A stretch of DNA of 64,000 bases from JARRKU01 sp963675565 (GCA_963675565.2 CAXXYD010000004.1:1488001-1552000), one strand, 5' to 3'. Positions 44,326-53,153 are shown, counted from the first letter of the stretch. The notes: a model not told the origin generated them from the sequence alone. Numbers and translations are program-made.

Positions 44326-44431
44326 GTGAACAACGGCTGTCGCGGTTGAACCGCTTCAGAGGTTTTAATAACGGACCAAAAAACGAAATTTTTACAAAGC
44401 AAAACAACACTAAGGAGAAGGAGAGCAAAAA

Positions 44432-45499
44432 ATGTTCAAAAAAATGGTAGTATTGACTGCAGCAGCTGCACTGGCACTGGTTGGCATGACAGGTTATGCC
44501 GGCGCGGCTTCCGGCCGGGATTATATCAGCATCGTGGGTTCTTCCACGGTGTATCCGTTTGCCACGGTGGTGGCCGAGCAGTTTGGAAAAACCACCGGAT
44601 TCAAAACCCCCAAGATCGAGTCCACCGGCTCCGGCGGCGGCCACAAGCTGTTCGGCGCAGGTGTCGGTGTGCAATACCCCGACATCACCAATTCGTCCCG
44701 CCGCATCAAAAAATCAGAGCTGGAAAAATGCATCAAAAACGGCATCAAAGAGGTGGTGGAAGTCAAGATCGGCTATGACGGCATCGTAGTGGCCAATTCC
44801 AACAAGGCCCCAGTCATGAAGCTGACCCGCAAGGACCTCTTCCTGGCCCTGGCCAAAGAAGTTCCCAACCCCAAGGACGGCGGCAAAACCATCGTGGCCA
44901 ACCCCTACAAGACTTGGAAGGATGTCAACCCCGCGCTGCCCGCCACCAGAATTGAAGTGTTGGGTCCGCCGCCCACCTCGGGCACACGCGACGCCTTTGT
45001 GGAGCTGGTCATGGACAGCGGCGCCGAAGAATTTGGTATCATCAAGGCGCTGAAAAAATCAGACAAGAACAGGTTCAAGGCGGTCAGCCGGACGGTCCGC
45101 GAGGATGGCGCTTACATCGAAGCCGGTGAAAACGACAACCTGATCGTCCAGAAACTGGTTGCCAACCCCGATGCCCTGGGCATTTTCGGGTTCAGCTTCC
45201 TGGACCAGAACAGCGACAAGATTCAGGGTTCCATGGTGGAAGGCGTCGCCCCCACCTTCGATAACATCGCCGACGGCAAGTACCCTGTGTCACGCCCGCT
45301 GTACTTCTATGTCAAAAAGGCCCATGTGGGCACTATCCCGGGCATGAAAGAGTACCTCGCCGAATTCACCAGCGAAAAAGCCTGGGGCCCGGACGGCTAC
45401 CTGGCCGAAAAGGGGTTGATCCCCATGCCGGACGCCGAACGTAAAACTTACAGAGACAAGGTCAAGAACCTTGTCCCCATGAAATTGTCGGACCTTTAA
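44432..45499 (+). CDS. pstS: Phosphate ABC transporter substrate-binding protein PstS (copy 2)
   Basis: The product has 355 residues with a signal peptide (to AGAA). PBP loops read SIVGSSTVYPFATVVAEQFG, STGSGGGHKLFGAGVG and GPPPTSGTRDAFVELV. It differs from PstS1 in length and sequence and is placed after pstCA rather than before them. The ribosome site AAGGAGAAGGAG is strong. A terminator follows at 45508, so it may be made in excess over the downstream genes. Confidence 0.93.
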   Translation: MFKKMVVLTAAAALALVGMTGYAGAASGRDYISIVGSSTVYPFATVVAEQFGKTTGFKTPKIESTGSGGGHKLFGAGVGVQYPDITNSSRRIKKSELEKCIKNGIKEVVEVKIGYDGIVVANSNKAPVMKLTRKDLFLALAKEVPNPKDGGKTIVANPYKTWKDVNPALPATRIEVLGPPPTSGTRDAFVELVMDSGAEEFGIIKALKKSDKNRFKAVSRTVREDGAYIEAGENDNLIVQKLVANPDALGIFGFSFLDQNSDKIQGSMVEGVAPTFDNIADGKYPVSRPLYFYVKKAHVGTIPGMKEYLAEFTSEKAWGPDGYLAEKGLIPMPDAERKTYRDKVKNLVPMKLSDL

Positions 45500-45507
45500 C
45501 CACTCGC

Positions 45508-45544
45508 AGCAGTGCCGGCGGTTTGCCTGCCGGCACTGCTTTTT
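45508..45544 (+). terminator. Terminator/attenuator after pstS2
   Basis: 12-bp stem AGCAGTGCCGGC / GCCGGCACTGCT with loop GGTTTGCCT and a TTTT run. It sits inside the operon, before pstB2, so it probably acts as a partial terminator. Confidence 0.85.
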
Positions 45545-45572
45545 GATATAAAACAAATCACGGGCAGCCATA

Positions 45573-46496
45573 ATGGATTATGCATTCAATCAAAACAGTG
45601 TCATGAACAAGGCCGGTTCAACCCCATCAAAGGAGCCGTCAACCGTGGACCCCAAGGCCGAAAAACCCAAAAAAGCGGCCATGAAGCCCCCCGAGCAGCA
45701 GACGGAAGTGCCTGCAACGGTGGGTGAGCCTTTTGTGGAGCAGCCGCGAATGGTGTGCCGCGATGTCAACGTCTATTACGGCGACAAGCATGCCATCCGG
45801 GAGGTCTCGCTGGATATCGGCCGCAATGAAGTCATCGCCATGATCGGCCCGTCGGGGTGCGGCAAATCCACCTTTCTGCGCTGCCTCAACCGCATGAATG
45901 ACACCATCGACATCTGCCGCGTGACCGGAACCATTCTGCTGGATGACCTCAATATCTATGACAAACATGTCGATGTTGTTCCGTTGCGCGCCCAGGTGGG
46001 CATCGTCTTCCAGAAACCCAATCCGTTTCCCAAGTCCATTTACGACAATATCGCCTATGGTCCCAGGATTCACGGCCTGGTTCGCAACAAGGCCGAAACC
46101 GACGAGGTGGTGGAAACATCTCTGATCAAGGCCGGATTGTGGGAGGAGGTCAAGGACCGCCTGGACAATCCCGGTACAGGACTGTCCGGCGGCCAGCAGC
46201 AGCGCCTGTGCATTGCCCGAACCATTGCCGTGGGCCCTGAAGTCATTCTCATGGACGAACCGTGCAGTGCCCTGGACCCCATTGCGACGAGCAAGATCGA
46301 GGACCTGATCGACGAGCTGCGCCAGCAGTATACCATCGTCATCGTAACCCACTCCATGCAGCAGGCCTCCCGGGTGTCCCAACGCACCGCCTACTTTCAT
46401 CTGGGGGATCTCATCGAAGTCGGCAAGACCCCCCAGATTTTCACCAATCCCCGTCACCAGCTGACCCAGGATTACATTACCGGCCGATTCGGCTAA
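45573..46496 (+). CDS. pstB: Phosphate ABC transporter ATPase PstB (copy 2)
   Basis: The product has 307 residues. The ABC core has Walker A GPSGCGKST, signature LSGGQQQR, Walker B VILMDEPCSALD and HSMQQASRVS. An N-terminal Lys/Pro/Glu-rich extension of about 60 residues is not in copy 1. The start is uncertain: ATG 45573 lacks a good ribosome site and ATG 45603 is an alternative. It serves the second PstCA channel. Confidence 0.93.
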   Translation: MDYAFNQNSVMNKAGSTPSKEPSTVDPKAEKPKKAAMKPPEQQTEVPATVGEPFVEQPRMVCRDVNVYYGDKHAIREVSLDIGRNEVIAMIGPSGCGKSTFLRCLNRMNDTIDICRVTGTILLDDLNIYDKHVDVVPLRAQVGIVFQKPNPFPKSIYDNIAYGPRIHGLVRNKAETDEVVETSLIKAGLWEEVKDRLDNPGTGLSGGQQQRLCIARTIAVGPEVILMDEPCSALDPIATSKIEDLIDELRQQYTIVIVTHSMQQASRVSQRTAYFHLGDLIEVGKTPQIFTNPRHQLTQDYITGRFG

Positions 46497-46508
46497 CAAG
46501 AGGATACC

Positions 46509-47165
46509 ATGGCAAGATACCTGATCCGAGAACTGGACAAGATCAAAAAGAAAATTCTTTCTCTGGGCACCCTGGTCGAAGAACGGGTGCGCATGACCAC
46601 CGCCGCAGTCGACAACCGGGATGCGTCCATCGCCCAGAAAATCATCGACACCGACTGGGAAATCGACGAAATGGAGGTGGATGTCGAAGAGGAGTGCCTG
46701 AAGATATTGGCCCTGCACCAACCCGTGGCGGTGGACCTGCGCTTCCTGGTGGCCGCCATCAAAATCAACAATGACCTGGAGCGTATCGGCGATCAGGCCG
46801 TCAACATCGCCCAGCGGGTCATGATTATATCCAAGCAGCCGGAAATGAATTTCGTCTTCGATTATGCGCCTATGGCCGAAAAAGCCGAAGCAATGCTGCA
46901 AATGAGCCTGGATGCGCTGGTCAATGTCGATGTGGATCTGGCCTTCAAGGTCATCACCATGGACGACGAAGTGGATGAAATGAAGACCAAGGCCTACGAC
47001 CGCATCAAAACGGCGATCAAGGAAAATCCGCAGCGGGTGGGCTACCTGATCAACCTGCTGCTCATTTCGCGCCACCTCGAGCGCCTGGCCGATCACACCA
47101 CTAATATCGCCGAAGAGGTCATCTACCTGATCGAAGGCGAAATTGTACGCCACAACAACTATTGA
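46509..47165 (+). CDS. phoU: Phosphate signalling protein PhoU (copy 2)
   Basis: The product has 218 residues, a close paralogue of the PhoU at 40.8 kb: the same double three-helix layout with DWEIDEMEVDVEEECLKILA and TMDDEVDEMKTKAYDRI. Ribosome site AAGAGGA lies before ATG 46509. It is the last gene of the second pst operon, 253 bp before phoB. Confidence 0.93.
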   Translation: MARYLIRELDKIKKKILSLGTLVEERVRMTTAAVDNRDASIAQKIIDTDWEIDEMEVDVEEECLKILALHQPVAVDLRFLVAAIKINNDLERIGDQAVNIAQRVMIISKQPEMNFVFDYAPMAEKAEAMLQMSLDALVNVDVDLAFKVITMDDEVDEMKTKAYDRIKTAIKENPQRVGYLINLLLISRHLERLADHTTNIAEEVIYLIEGEIVRHNNY

Positions 47166-47312
47166 TGGCGGTGCATGAAGCCGCACATCCGTCCCGTTCG
47201 CATTATTTCCCACAGGACCTCGAACAGAACGGTTTGGCTTGCCGGTAAGGCACGGCTGTTTTGTATCCGGCACCCGGCGGCACCTGGGTGTCAGGCCGCG
47301 GCCAACAGAATT

Positions 47313-47341
47313 CTAGCAGAAACCTAACCGCCGGGAAACAT
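47313..47341 (+). promoter_or_regulatory. Candidate Pho box upstream of phoB
   Basis: CTAGCAG, CTAACCG and GAAACAT start at 47313, 47324 and 47335, all in 11-bp phase. This suggests autoregulation of phoB. Confidence 0.5.
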
Positions 47342-47418
47342 CCGTGGACGATGCTAACATTGATCCGGATCGTATTCACGCATGAAAGGAAAGCTGCAGC
47401 CGTCAAGGAATCAGCCCA

Positions 47419-48126
47419 ATGGCCAAAGAAAAGATTCTAGTTGTCGATGACGAGGAAGATATTCTTGAGCTGGTCCATTTCAACCTGGGACGCGAAGGTT
47501 TTGAGGTCCTTTGTGCCGCCTCGGGAGAACAGGCCCTGGAAAAGCTCAAGCACCATCCGGTGGATCTGATCGTACTGGATCTGATGCTTCCCGGTATCGA
47601 CGGCTACACTGTGGCCCGGCGCGTGAAAAGTGATCCGCAGAACCAGCATACCCCCATTGTCATGCTTACCGCCAAGGGGGCCGAATCCGATGTGGTCACC
47701 GGCCTGGAAATGGGCGCCGAGGACTACATTACCAAACCCTTCAGCCCGCGCATCCTTTTGGCGCGCATCCACACCGTATTGCGCCGCGGCAGGCAACGAA
47801 ACGGGACCAACCACCACCTGATCGAACACGACAACCTGTGCATCGATCTGCGCAAGCACGAAGTGACGGTACACGGCGAACCGGTCCACCTGACCTATAC
47901 CGAGTTCGAAGTCATGTCGCTGCTGGCCGCCAGGCCGGGCTGGGCGTTTTCCCGGTCTCAAATCGTCGACGCGGTGCGCGGTTACAATTACTCGGTCACC
48001 GACCGCAGTGTCGATGTACAGATCGTCGGCCTGCGCCGGAAGCTGGGCCCATGCGGGCACTTGATCGAAACCGTTCGCGGCGTCGGATACCGGTTCAAAG
48101 ACGCGGAGAGCAAAAACGGCCGCTAA
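47419..48126 (+). CDS. phoB: PhoB-type response regulator (OmpR family)
   Basis: The product has 235 residues. The receiver domain has ILVVDDEEDILELV (acidic pocket), the phospho-acceptor Asp in IVLDLMLPGIDGY, Thr in MLTAKG and Lys in DYITKPFSP. The winged-helix DNA-binding domain follows (LTYTEFEVMSLLAARPGWAF, DRSVDVQIVGLRRKLG, ETVRGVGYRF). By position it is PhoB, controlling the pst operons. No PhoR kinase gene follows; the next gene is an aminotransferase. Confidence 0.9.
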   Translation: MAKEKILVVDDEEDILELVHFNLGREGFEVLCAASGEQALEKLKHHPVDLIVLDLMLPGIDGYTVARRVKSDPQNQHTPIVMLTAKGAESDVVTGLEMGAEDYITKPFSPRILLARIHTVLRRGRQRNGTNHHLIEHDNLCIDLRKHEVTVHGEPVHLTYTEFEVMSLLAARPGWAFSRSQIVDAVRGYNYSVTDRSVDVQIVGLRRKLGPCGHLIETVRGVGYRFKDAESKNGR

Positions 48127-48323
48127 CCCGCCAATTTCATCACCGCTTGATCATTAACGCCCTGTAATCAGATGGTTAGGACGGAACCGGGGGCTGCTTC
48201 CCCCAATAAGCGCTGCCTATCGGAAAAATCAATCGCATGCGATGATCGCTTTCGTTTGCTTTTGTACCCCCTTTATTATTACAATTTGTTTAAACGGACA
48301 CCGACCAACCAGGGAGGGACCCA

Positions 48324-49517
48324 ATGGATAACCATTTTATCGAGTTGGAAAACACCTACGGCGCCCACAATTACAAACCCCTGGATGTCGTCCTGAGCCG
48401 CGGTGAAGGGGTGTGGGTGTGGGATGTCGACGGCAGCCGATACCTGGACTGCCTGGCAGCTTACTCCGCCGTAAACCAGGGGCACTGCCACCCCAGGATT
48501 TTGGACGCTCTCGTGGCCCAGGCCAAAAAGCTGACCCTGACCTCCAGGGCCTTTCGCAACGACCAGTTGGGGCCGCTGTACAAAGAACTTTGCGAGTTGA
48601 CCCATTCCCATAAAGTCCTGCCCATGAACAGCGGCGCGGAGGCAGTGGAAACCGCCATCAAAACCGTTCGAAAATGGGGCTATCAGGTCAAGGGCGTGCC
48701 GGAGGACCAGGCGCAAATCATCGTGTGCCGCAACAATTTCCATGGCCGCACGATATCCATTGTCAGTTTCAGCACCGACGAAAGCTCGCGCCGCGGATTC
48801 GGCCCGTTCACACCGGGATTTTGCGTGATCCCGTTCGGTGACGCCCAGGCGCTCGAGGCCGCCATCACCCCCCATACCGTCGGTTTTTTGGTGGAGCCCA
48901 TCCAGGGGGAAGCCGGCGTCATCATACCACCGGCCGGCTATCTCAAAAAAGTCCGTGAAATCTGCAACCACCACAATGTGGTGCTCATTCTGGATGAAAT
49001 CCAGACCGGCCTGGGGCGCACCGGAAAATTGCTGGCCGAAGAACACGAAGGCATCGAAGCGGACCTCACCCTCATCGGCAAAGCCCTTTCCGGCGGATTC
49101 TATCCGGTCTCGGCCGTTTTATCCAATACGGAAGTCATGGATGTGCTCCAGCCCGGAGAGCATGGCAGCACCTTTGGCGGCAACCCCCTGGCCTGCGCCG
49201 TCGCCCGGGCGGCCCTGAAGGTTCTGGTCGAGGAAGGCTTGATCGACAATGCCGCCAAAATGGGGGCGTACTTTCTGGACCAGCTGGGCCGACTGGACAA
49301 CCCGCTGATCAAGGAGATCCGCGGCCGGGGGCTCATGATCGGTGTCGAATTTCACCCCCAAGCCGGCGGTGCGCGCCAGTACAGTGAACGATTGAAGGAA
49401 AACGGGCTGTTGTGCAAGGAGACCCACGACCACATCCTTCGCTTCGCCCCGCCGCTGGTGATCGACCGGCAGACCATCGACTGGGCCATGGAACGTATCC
49501 GGGCCGTACTGGCATAG
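48324..49517 (+). CDS. rocD: Ornithine aminotransferase
   Basis: The product has 397 residues, a fold-type I PLP aminotransferase of subgroup III: YSAVNQGHCHPRI, MNSGAEAVETAIKTVRKWGY, EPIQGEAGVIIPP, LDEIQTGLGRTGKLLAEEHE, and the PLP Lys in LIGKALSGGFYPVSAVL. The ornithine-specific NSGAEAVETA..RKWGY wording favours RocD, which converts ornithine and 2-oxoglutarate to glutamate semialdehyde and glutamate. Ribosome site GGGAGG. It probably forms an operon with the next two genes in ornithine/arginine breakdown. Confidence 0.9.
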   Translation: MDNHFIELENTYGAHNYKPLDVVLSRGEGVWVWDVDGSRYLDCLAAYSAVNQGHCHPRILDALVAQAKKLTLTSRAFRNDQLGPLYKELCELTHSHKVLPMNSGAEAVETAIKTVRKWGYQVKGVPEDQAQIIVCRNNFHGRTISIVSFSTDESSRRGFGPFTPGFCVIPFGDAQALEAAITPHTVGFLVEPIQGEAGVIIPPAGYLKKVREICNHHNVVLILDEIQTGLGRTGKLLAEEHEGIEADLTLIGKALSGGFYPVSAVLSNTEVMDVLQPGEHGSTFGGNPLACAVARAALKVLVEEGLIDNAAKMGAYFLDQLGRLDNPLIKEIRGRGLMIGVEFHPQAGGARQYSERLKENGLLCKETHDHILRFAPPLVIDRQTIDWAMERIRAVLA

Positions 49518-49584
49518 TGTACGGGCAATAAGGCCACAGCACATTAAACCCGACCATCGCACCACCCACCCAACGGAGCATCAT

Positions 49585-50919
49585 ATGATCGAAAACGTCA
49601 TCATCATGGGCGCGGCAGGCCGTGATTTTCACAATTTCAACATCTATTTCCGCAACAACCCGCGCTACAAGGTGATCTGCTTTACCGCTACCCAGATACC
49701 GGACATCGACGGCCGGCTCTATCCCCCGCAACTGGCAGGCCAGATGTATCCTGAGGGCATACCGATCCGCAGAGACGAGCGCCTCATGGCACTGATCAGA
49801 GAAAACAAAGTGGATCTGGTGGCCTTTTCCTACAGCGACGTTCAGCATACCGAAGTCATGCACAAAGCGTCCCAGGTCACGGCGGCAGGCGCCGATTTCA
49901 TCATCATCGGCGCGCCCTACACCATGATCGCATCCAGCAAAACGGTGATCTCGGTATGCGCCGTTCGAACGGGGTGCGGCAAATCCCAGACCAGCCGCGA
50001 AATTGTCCGCACCCTTCAGGGCATGGGCAAAAAAGTCGTCACCGTGCGACACCCCATGCCGTACGGTGACCTGACCCGGCAAGAGGTCCAACGCTTTGCC
50101 GCCTATGAGGACTTTGAAACCCATCACTGCACCATCGAGGAACGCGAGGAATACGAGCCGGTGGTCAATATGGGGGCCGTCATCTACGCCGGTGTGGACT
50201 ACGAAAAAATCCTGCGCCGGGCGGAACAGGAAGCCGACGTGATCGTCTGGGACGGCGGCAACAATGACACCCCGTTCTTCAAACCGGATATCCACGTGGT
50301 GGTCTTCGACCCGCACCGCGTGGGCCACGAAACCACCTACCATCCCGGCGAGACCAATATGCTGATGGCCGATATCGCGGTCATCAACAAAGTCGACAGC
50401 GCCGACCCCAAGGATGTGGCCACCCTCAAGGCCACCATCGCCAGACATAATCCGGAAGCCAGAATTGTCCTGGCCGACTCTCTGGTGTCGGCTGAAAACG
50501 GGGACAGCATGCATGACAAACGCGTTCTGGTGGTGGAAGACGGCCCCACCCTGACCCATGGCGAAATGACCTTCGGTGCCGGCATCATCGCCGCCCGAAA
50601 ATACGGCGCAGCGCAGATCATCGATCCGCGCCCCTATCTGGTCGGCACCCTGGCCGAGACATTTCGCAAGTATCCGCGCATCGGCGCCGTCCTTCCGGCC
50701 ATGGGATACGGCGACCGGCAGGTCAAAGATCTTGAAAAAACCATCAATGCAGTGGATTGCGATCTGGTGGTCTGCGCCACGCCCATCGATCTGACGCGAC
50801 TGGTGTCCATTGAAAAGCCGGTCCTTCGGGTGCGCTACGAATATGCGGACAACAGCTCGCCCACCCTTGAAGCGCTGATTCAATCCATGATGGACACGTC
50901 CATGGCAGATGCAGGATGA
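49585..50919 (+). CDS. Cyclic 2,3-diphosphoglycerate synthetase-like protein
   Basis: The product has 444 residues. An N-terminal Rossmann-like region (VIIMGAAGRDFHNFNIYFRN) is followed by a P-loop NTPase core with Walker A VRTGCGKSQTSREIV, WDGGNNDTPFFKPDIHVVVF, and INKVDSAD resembling a GTPase NKxD. This matches proteins annotated as cyclic 2,3-diphosphoglycerate synthetase, a methanogen enzyme. In bacteria that solute is not expected. The gene is sandwiched between ornithine aminotransferase and carbamate kinase and overlaps the latter by 4 bp, so a role in amino-acid fermentation or carbamoyl-phosphate handling is more likely. True function unproven. Confidence 0.82.
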   Translation: MIENVIIMGAAGRDFHNFNIYFRNNPRYKVICFTATQIPDIDGRLYPPQLAGQMYPEGIPIRRDERLMALIRENKVDLVAFSYSDVQHTEVMHKASQVTAAGADFIIIGAPYTMIASSKTVISVCAVRTGCGKSQTSREIVRTLQGMGKKVVTVRHPMPYGDLTRQEVQRFAAYEDFETHHCTIEEREEYEPVVNMGAVIYAGVDYEKILRRAEQEADVIVWDGGNNDTPFFKPDIHVVVFDPHRVGHETTYHPGETNMLMADIAVINKVDSADPKDVATLKATIARHNPEARIVLADSLVSAENGDSMHDKRVLVVEDGPTLTHGEMTFGAGIIAARKYGAAQIIDPRPYLVGTLAETFRKYPRIGAVLPAMGYGDRQVKDLEKTINAVDCDLVVCATPIDLTRLVSIEKPVLRVRYEYADNSSPTLEALIQSMMDTSMADAG

Positions 50920-51863
50920 AAAAGAGGAAGGGAAAAAAATTGAAGCCGATTGTGCTCATCGCCCTGGGAGGCAATGCGCTGATTAAAAAAGGGCAGAAAG
51001 GAACCAGTGCCCAGCAGTTTGAGAACCTCCGGATCCCCATCGGCCAGATCGCCGAACTGTCCCTGGCGTACAATATCATCATCACCCACGGCAACGGCCC
51101 CCAGGTGGGCAACTTGCTGCTCCAGCAGGAGTGCACCCGAAAAGTACCCAAACTTCCCCTGGAGATCCTGGTGGCCCAGACCCAGGGCCAGATCGGCTAT
51201 ATGATTGAATCCGCCCTGGATGAAGCCTTGATGCAGCTGGAAATCGATTTCCGGCCCCTGGTTTCCCTGATCACCTATGTGGTGGTGGACCGCAATGACC
51301 CCGCATTCAAAAACCCTTCAAAGCCCATCGGGCCATGCTACAGCCCGGAGGAAGCGGCGGCCGGACTGGGCTTTCCCACGACCCTCACGGCCAAAGGCTA
51401 CCGCCGGGTGGTCGCCTCGCCGAAGCCGGTCACCATAATCGAAAAAAGAGAAATCCAGCAGTTGATCCAAATGGATTTCATCGTCATTTGCTGCGGCGGC
51501 GGGGGTATTCCGGTCATCCGCAACCAGCGGAAATTCAGCGGCGTGGATGCCGTCATCGACAAAGATCTGGCCAGTGCCCTGCTGGCCCGGGAGGTGGGGG
51601 CCGATCTGCTGGTGGTGGCCACGGACACGCCAGGTGTCATGGACGGATTCGGCACACCGGACCAGAAATTGATCCCCCGCATGAACACCGCCCAGGCCCG
51701 AAAGGCTCTGGCGCAGGATTTTCTGGCCGCCGGCTCCATAGCCCCCAAGGTGGCCGCCGGCCTGGAATTCGTCGAGCACACCGGCAAACGGGCTGTAATC
51801 ACCGACACCGCCCACATCATCGAAGCGGTCCGCGAAACGGCCGGAACCCAGATTCGTCCATAG
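50916..51863 (+). CDS. arcC: Carbamate kinase
   Basis: The product has 315 residues of the amino-acid-kinase fold: IVLIALGGNALIKKGQKG, THGNGPQVGNLLLQQE, CCGGGGIPVIRN, and DKDLASALLAREVGADLLVV. It transfers phosphate between carbamoyl phosphate and ADP, the ATP-yielding last step of arginine deiminase or related pathways. ATG 50916 overlaps the preceding stop (ATGA); a start at codon 9 is possible. No arginine deiminase or ornithine carbamoyltransferase gene is in the window. Confidence 0.95.
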   Translation: MKKRKGKKLKPIVLIALGGNALIKKGQKGTSAQQFENLRIPIGQIAELSLAYNIIITHGNGPQVGNLLLQQECTRKVPKLPLEILVAQTQGQIGYMIESALDEALMQLEIDFRPLVSLITYVVVDRNDPAFKNPSKPIGPCYSPEEAAAGLGFPTTLTAKGYRRVVASPKPVTIIEKREIQQLIQMDFIVICCGGGGIPVIRNQRKFSGVDAVIDKDLASALLAREVGADLLVVATDTPGVMDGFGTPDQKLIPRMNTAQARKALAQDFLAAGSIAPKVAAGLEFVEHTGKRAVITDTAHIIEAVRETAGTQIRP

Positions 51864-51912
51864 TCGCGGCATCCTGCCGCTCTCGGCAACGTTTTTGGGG
51901 ACGTAGTTTTTT

Positions 51913-51973
51913 GGGGACGTATATCAGGTTATAAGTTAATCTTCGATTAACTTATAACCTGATATACGTCCCC
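51913..51973. repeat. Perfect 29-bp inverted repeat (REP/hairpin-like)
   Basis: The left arm is 51913-51941 (starts GGGGACGTATATCAGG), the loop TTC, and the right arm 51945-51973, with no mismatch. GGGGACGT is also present just left (near 51897), and CGTCCCCGCTTTCC is repeated just right (51967-52005). The position between convergent genes suits a bidirectional terminator. The GGGGACGT ends recall REP-like palindromes mobilised by IS200/Y1-type transposases. Confidence 0.85.
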
Positions 51974-52016
51974 GCTTTCCCGCTTTCTTCCGTCCCCGCT
52001 TTCCGTTCTCCCGAGA

Positions 52017-53153
52017 TCACTTTCTGGGCCCCGCCGATCGCGCCCATGAAGACGCGGCCGAAATACCCGATCCACAACTGCTTTTCTCTTTGAACAGGTG
52101 AATGCGTATCAGATTGAACCCAATGAGAAACAGCAATGCCACAGACAGGGAACTGTTGATCCGACTCAGGGATTCGATTTGGCTGCCCTGAATCCATTGA
52201 AAAACATCCAGACCCAGCAGCATATAGCAATAGTTGGTGAACATGCCGATGGCAAGGGAGACAACCACGATGACGGCGACGTAGACAATGGCGGCCCGCT
52301 TCCCCAGGATTCTGGAAATGACCACCAGAGAGGCTGCATTGGTGGCCGGCCCGGCCAACAGGAAGACCATGACGGCTCCCGGCGACAGGCCTTTCAGGGC
52401 CAGGGCCGCCGCAATGGGGGTGGAACCTGTAGCGCAGACGTACAGGGGAACGGCGATAACCAACATCATCAGCATGGACAACATGCCGCTTCCAAGGAAT
52501 TTCTCTATGAATTCCGGTGGCAAAAAGGCGCTGATGGCACCGGCGACAACAATCCCCACAACCAGCCATACGCCGATGCCACCAAGCAGTTCGAGAAATG
52601 CGTAACGCAGGCCTTCAATCATTCGCGCAAAAAGCGTCCGTTTCGGTACGCCTGCACCGCAGACGCATTTTGACTTCGTTCATGGGGGTGCGATGGCGGG
52701 AGCCGGTTTTTCTTCAGTATCCAAAAGATTGACACAAATTCCGGAAATGGTCGCTGTAATAAATGCCGCCACGGGTCTGAAAATGGTCATAAATGGATCG
52801 AGCAGCGCATAGGAAACAGCAATGGAGTCAACCCCGGTCTCGGGTGTGGAAATCAAGAATGCGGCCGTCGCGCCTTTGCTTGCGCCTTGCTGCCGCAAAC
52901 CTGCGGCGGCGGGGACCACCCCGCAACTTCACAAGGGCAGGGGAATACCCAGCAGCGAGGCTTTGATAATGCTCTGAAAATTGTTCCTGCCCAGATGCCG
53001 ATTCACCAGATCAGACGGTAAAAACGCTTTCAGCAAACCGGCAACAAGGAAACCGATGAAAATATAGACAACCGATGCCTGAAGTATATTCCAGGATTCG
53101 AGAACCACGCGCGAAAGGGCGTCGAAACTCAAAGTCGAAGTATAAAAATCCAT
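52017..53153 (-). CDS. SO_0444/YraQ-type permease, probable selenoprotein with two in-frame UGA codons
   Basis: One uninterrupted frame apart from two TGA codons (52929-52931 and 52680-52682) encodes 378 residues, full length for this permease family. Part 1 reads YIFIGFLVAGLLKAFLPSDL ... GIPLPL-TGA-SCGVVPAAAGLRQQGASKG, where relatives have PLPLCSCG, so TGA stands exactly at the first Cys. The second TGA lies in the Cys-rich linker (IAPP-TGA-TKSKCVCGAG). Part 2 is MIEGLRYAFLELLGGIGVWL ... VCATGSTPIAAALALKGLSPG. No frameshift is present. Each TGA is followed by a SECIS-like hairpin. Relatives are predicted Cu/Zn or metalloid exporters. A pseudogene is the alternative. Confidence 0.8.
52647..52667 (-). 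promoter_or_regulatory. SECIS-like hairpin after second UGA
   Basis: 9-bp stem (TGCGTCTGC with GCAGGCGTA, two G-U pairs) capped by the loop GGT, positioned 22-24 nt after the UGA. Exposed G-U in the apical loop is the hallmark of bacterial SECIS elements. Confidence 0.6.
52892..52907 (-). promoter_or_regulatory. SECIS-like hairpin after first UGA
   Basis: Stem GCCGC/GCGGC with loop AGGTTT, loop positioned 27-32 nt after the UGA. The apex GCAGGTTTGC differs by one base from GCAGGTCTGC of the E. coli fdhF SECIS apex as I recall it. A second hairpin (GCGGGG/CCCCGC) lies between it and the UGA. Confidence 0.6.

Noticed and set aside
45639..47273. A 544-residue open frame antisense to pstB2/phoU2
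   Set aside because: A shadow frame: it spans two well-supported genes on the other strand and shows no domain motif.
49333..50883. A 516-residue open frame antisense to the diphosphoglycerate-synthetase-like gene
   Set aside because: It mirrors a gene with an intact P-loop and operon overlaps, and has no ribosome site or recognisable domain.
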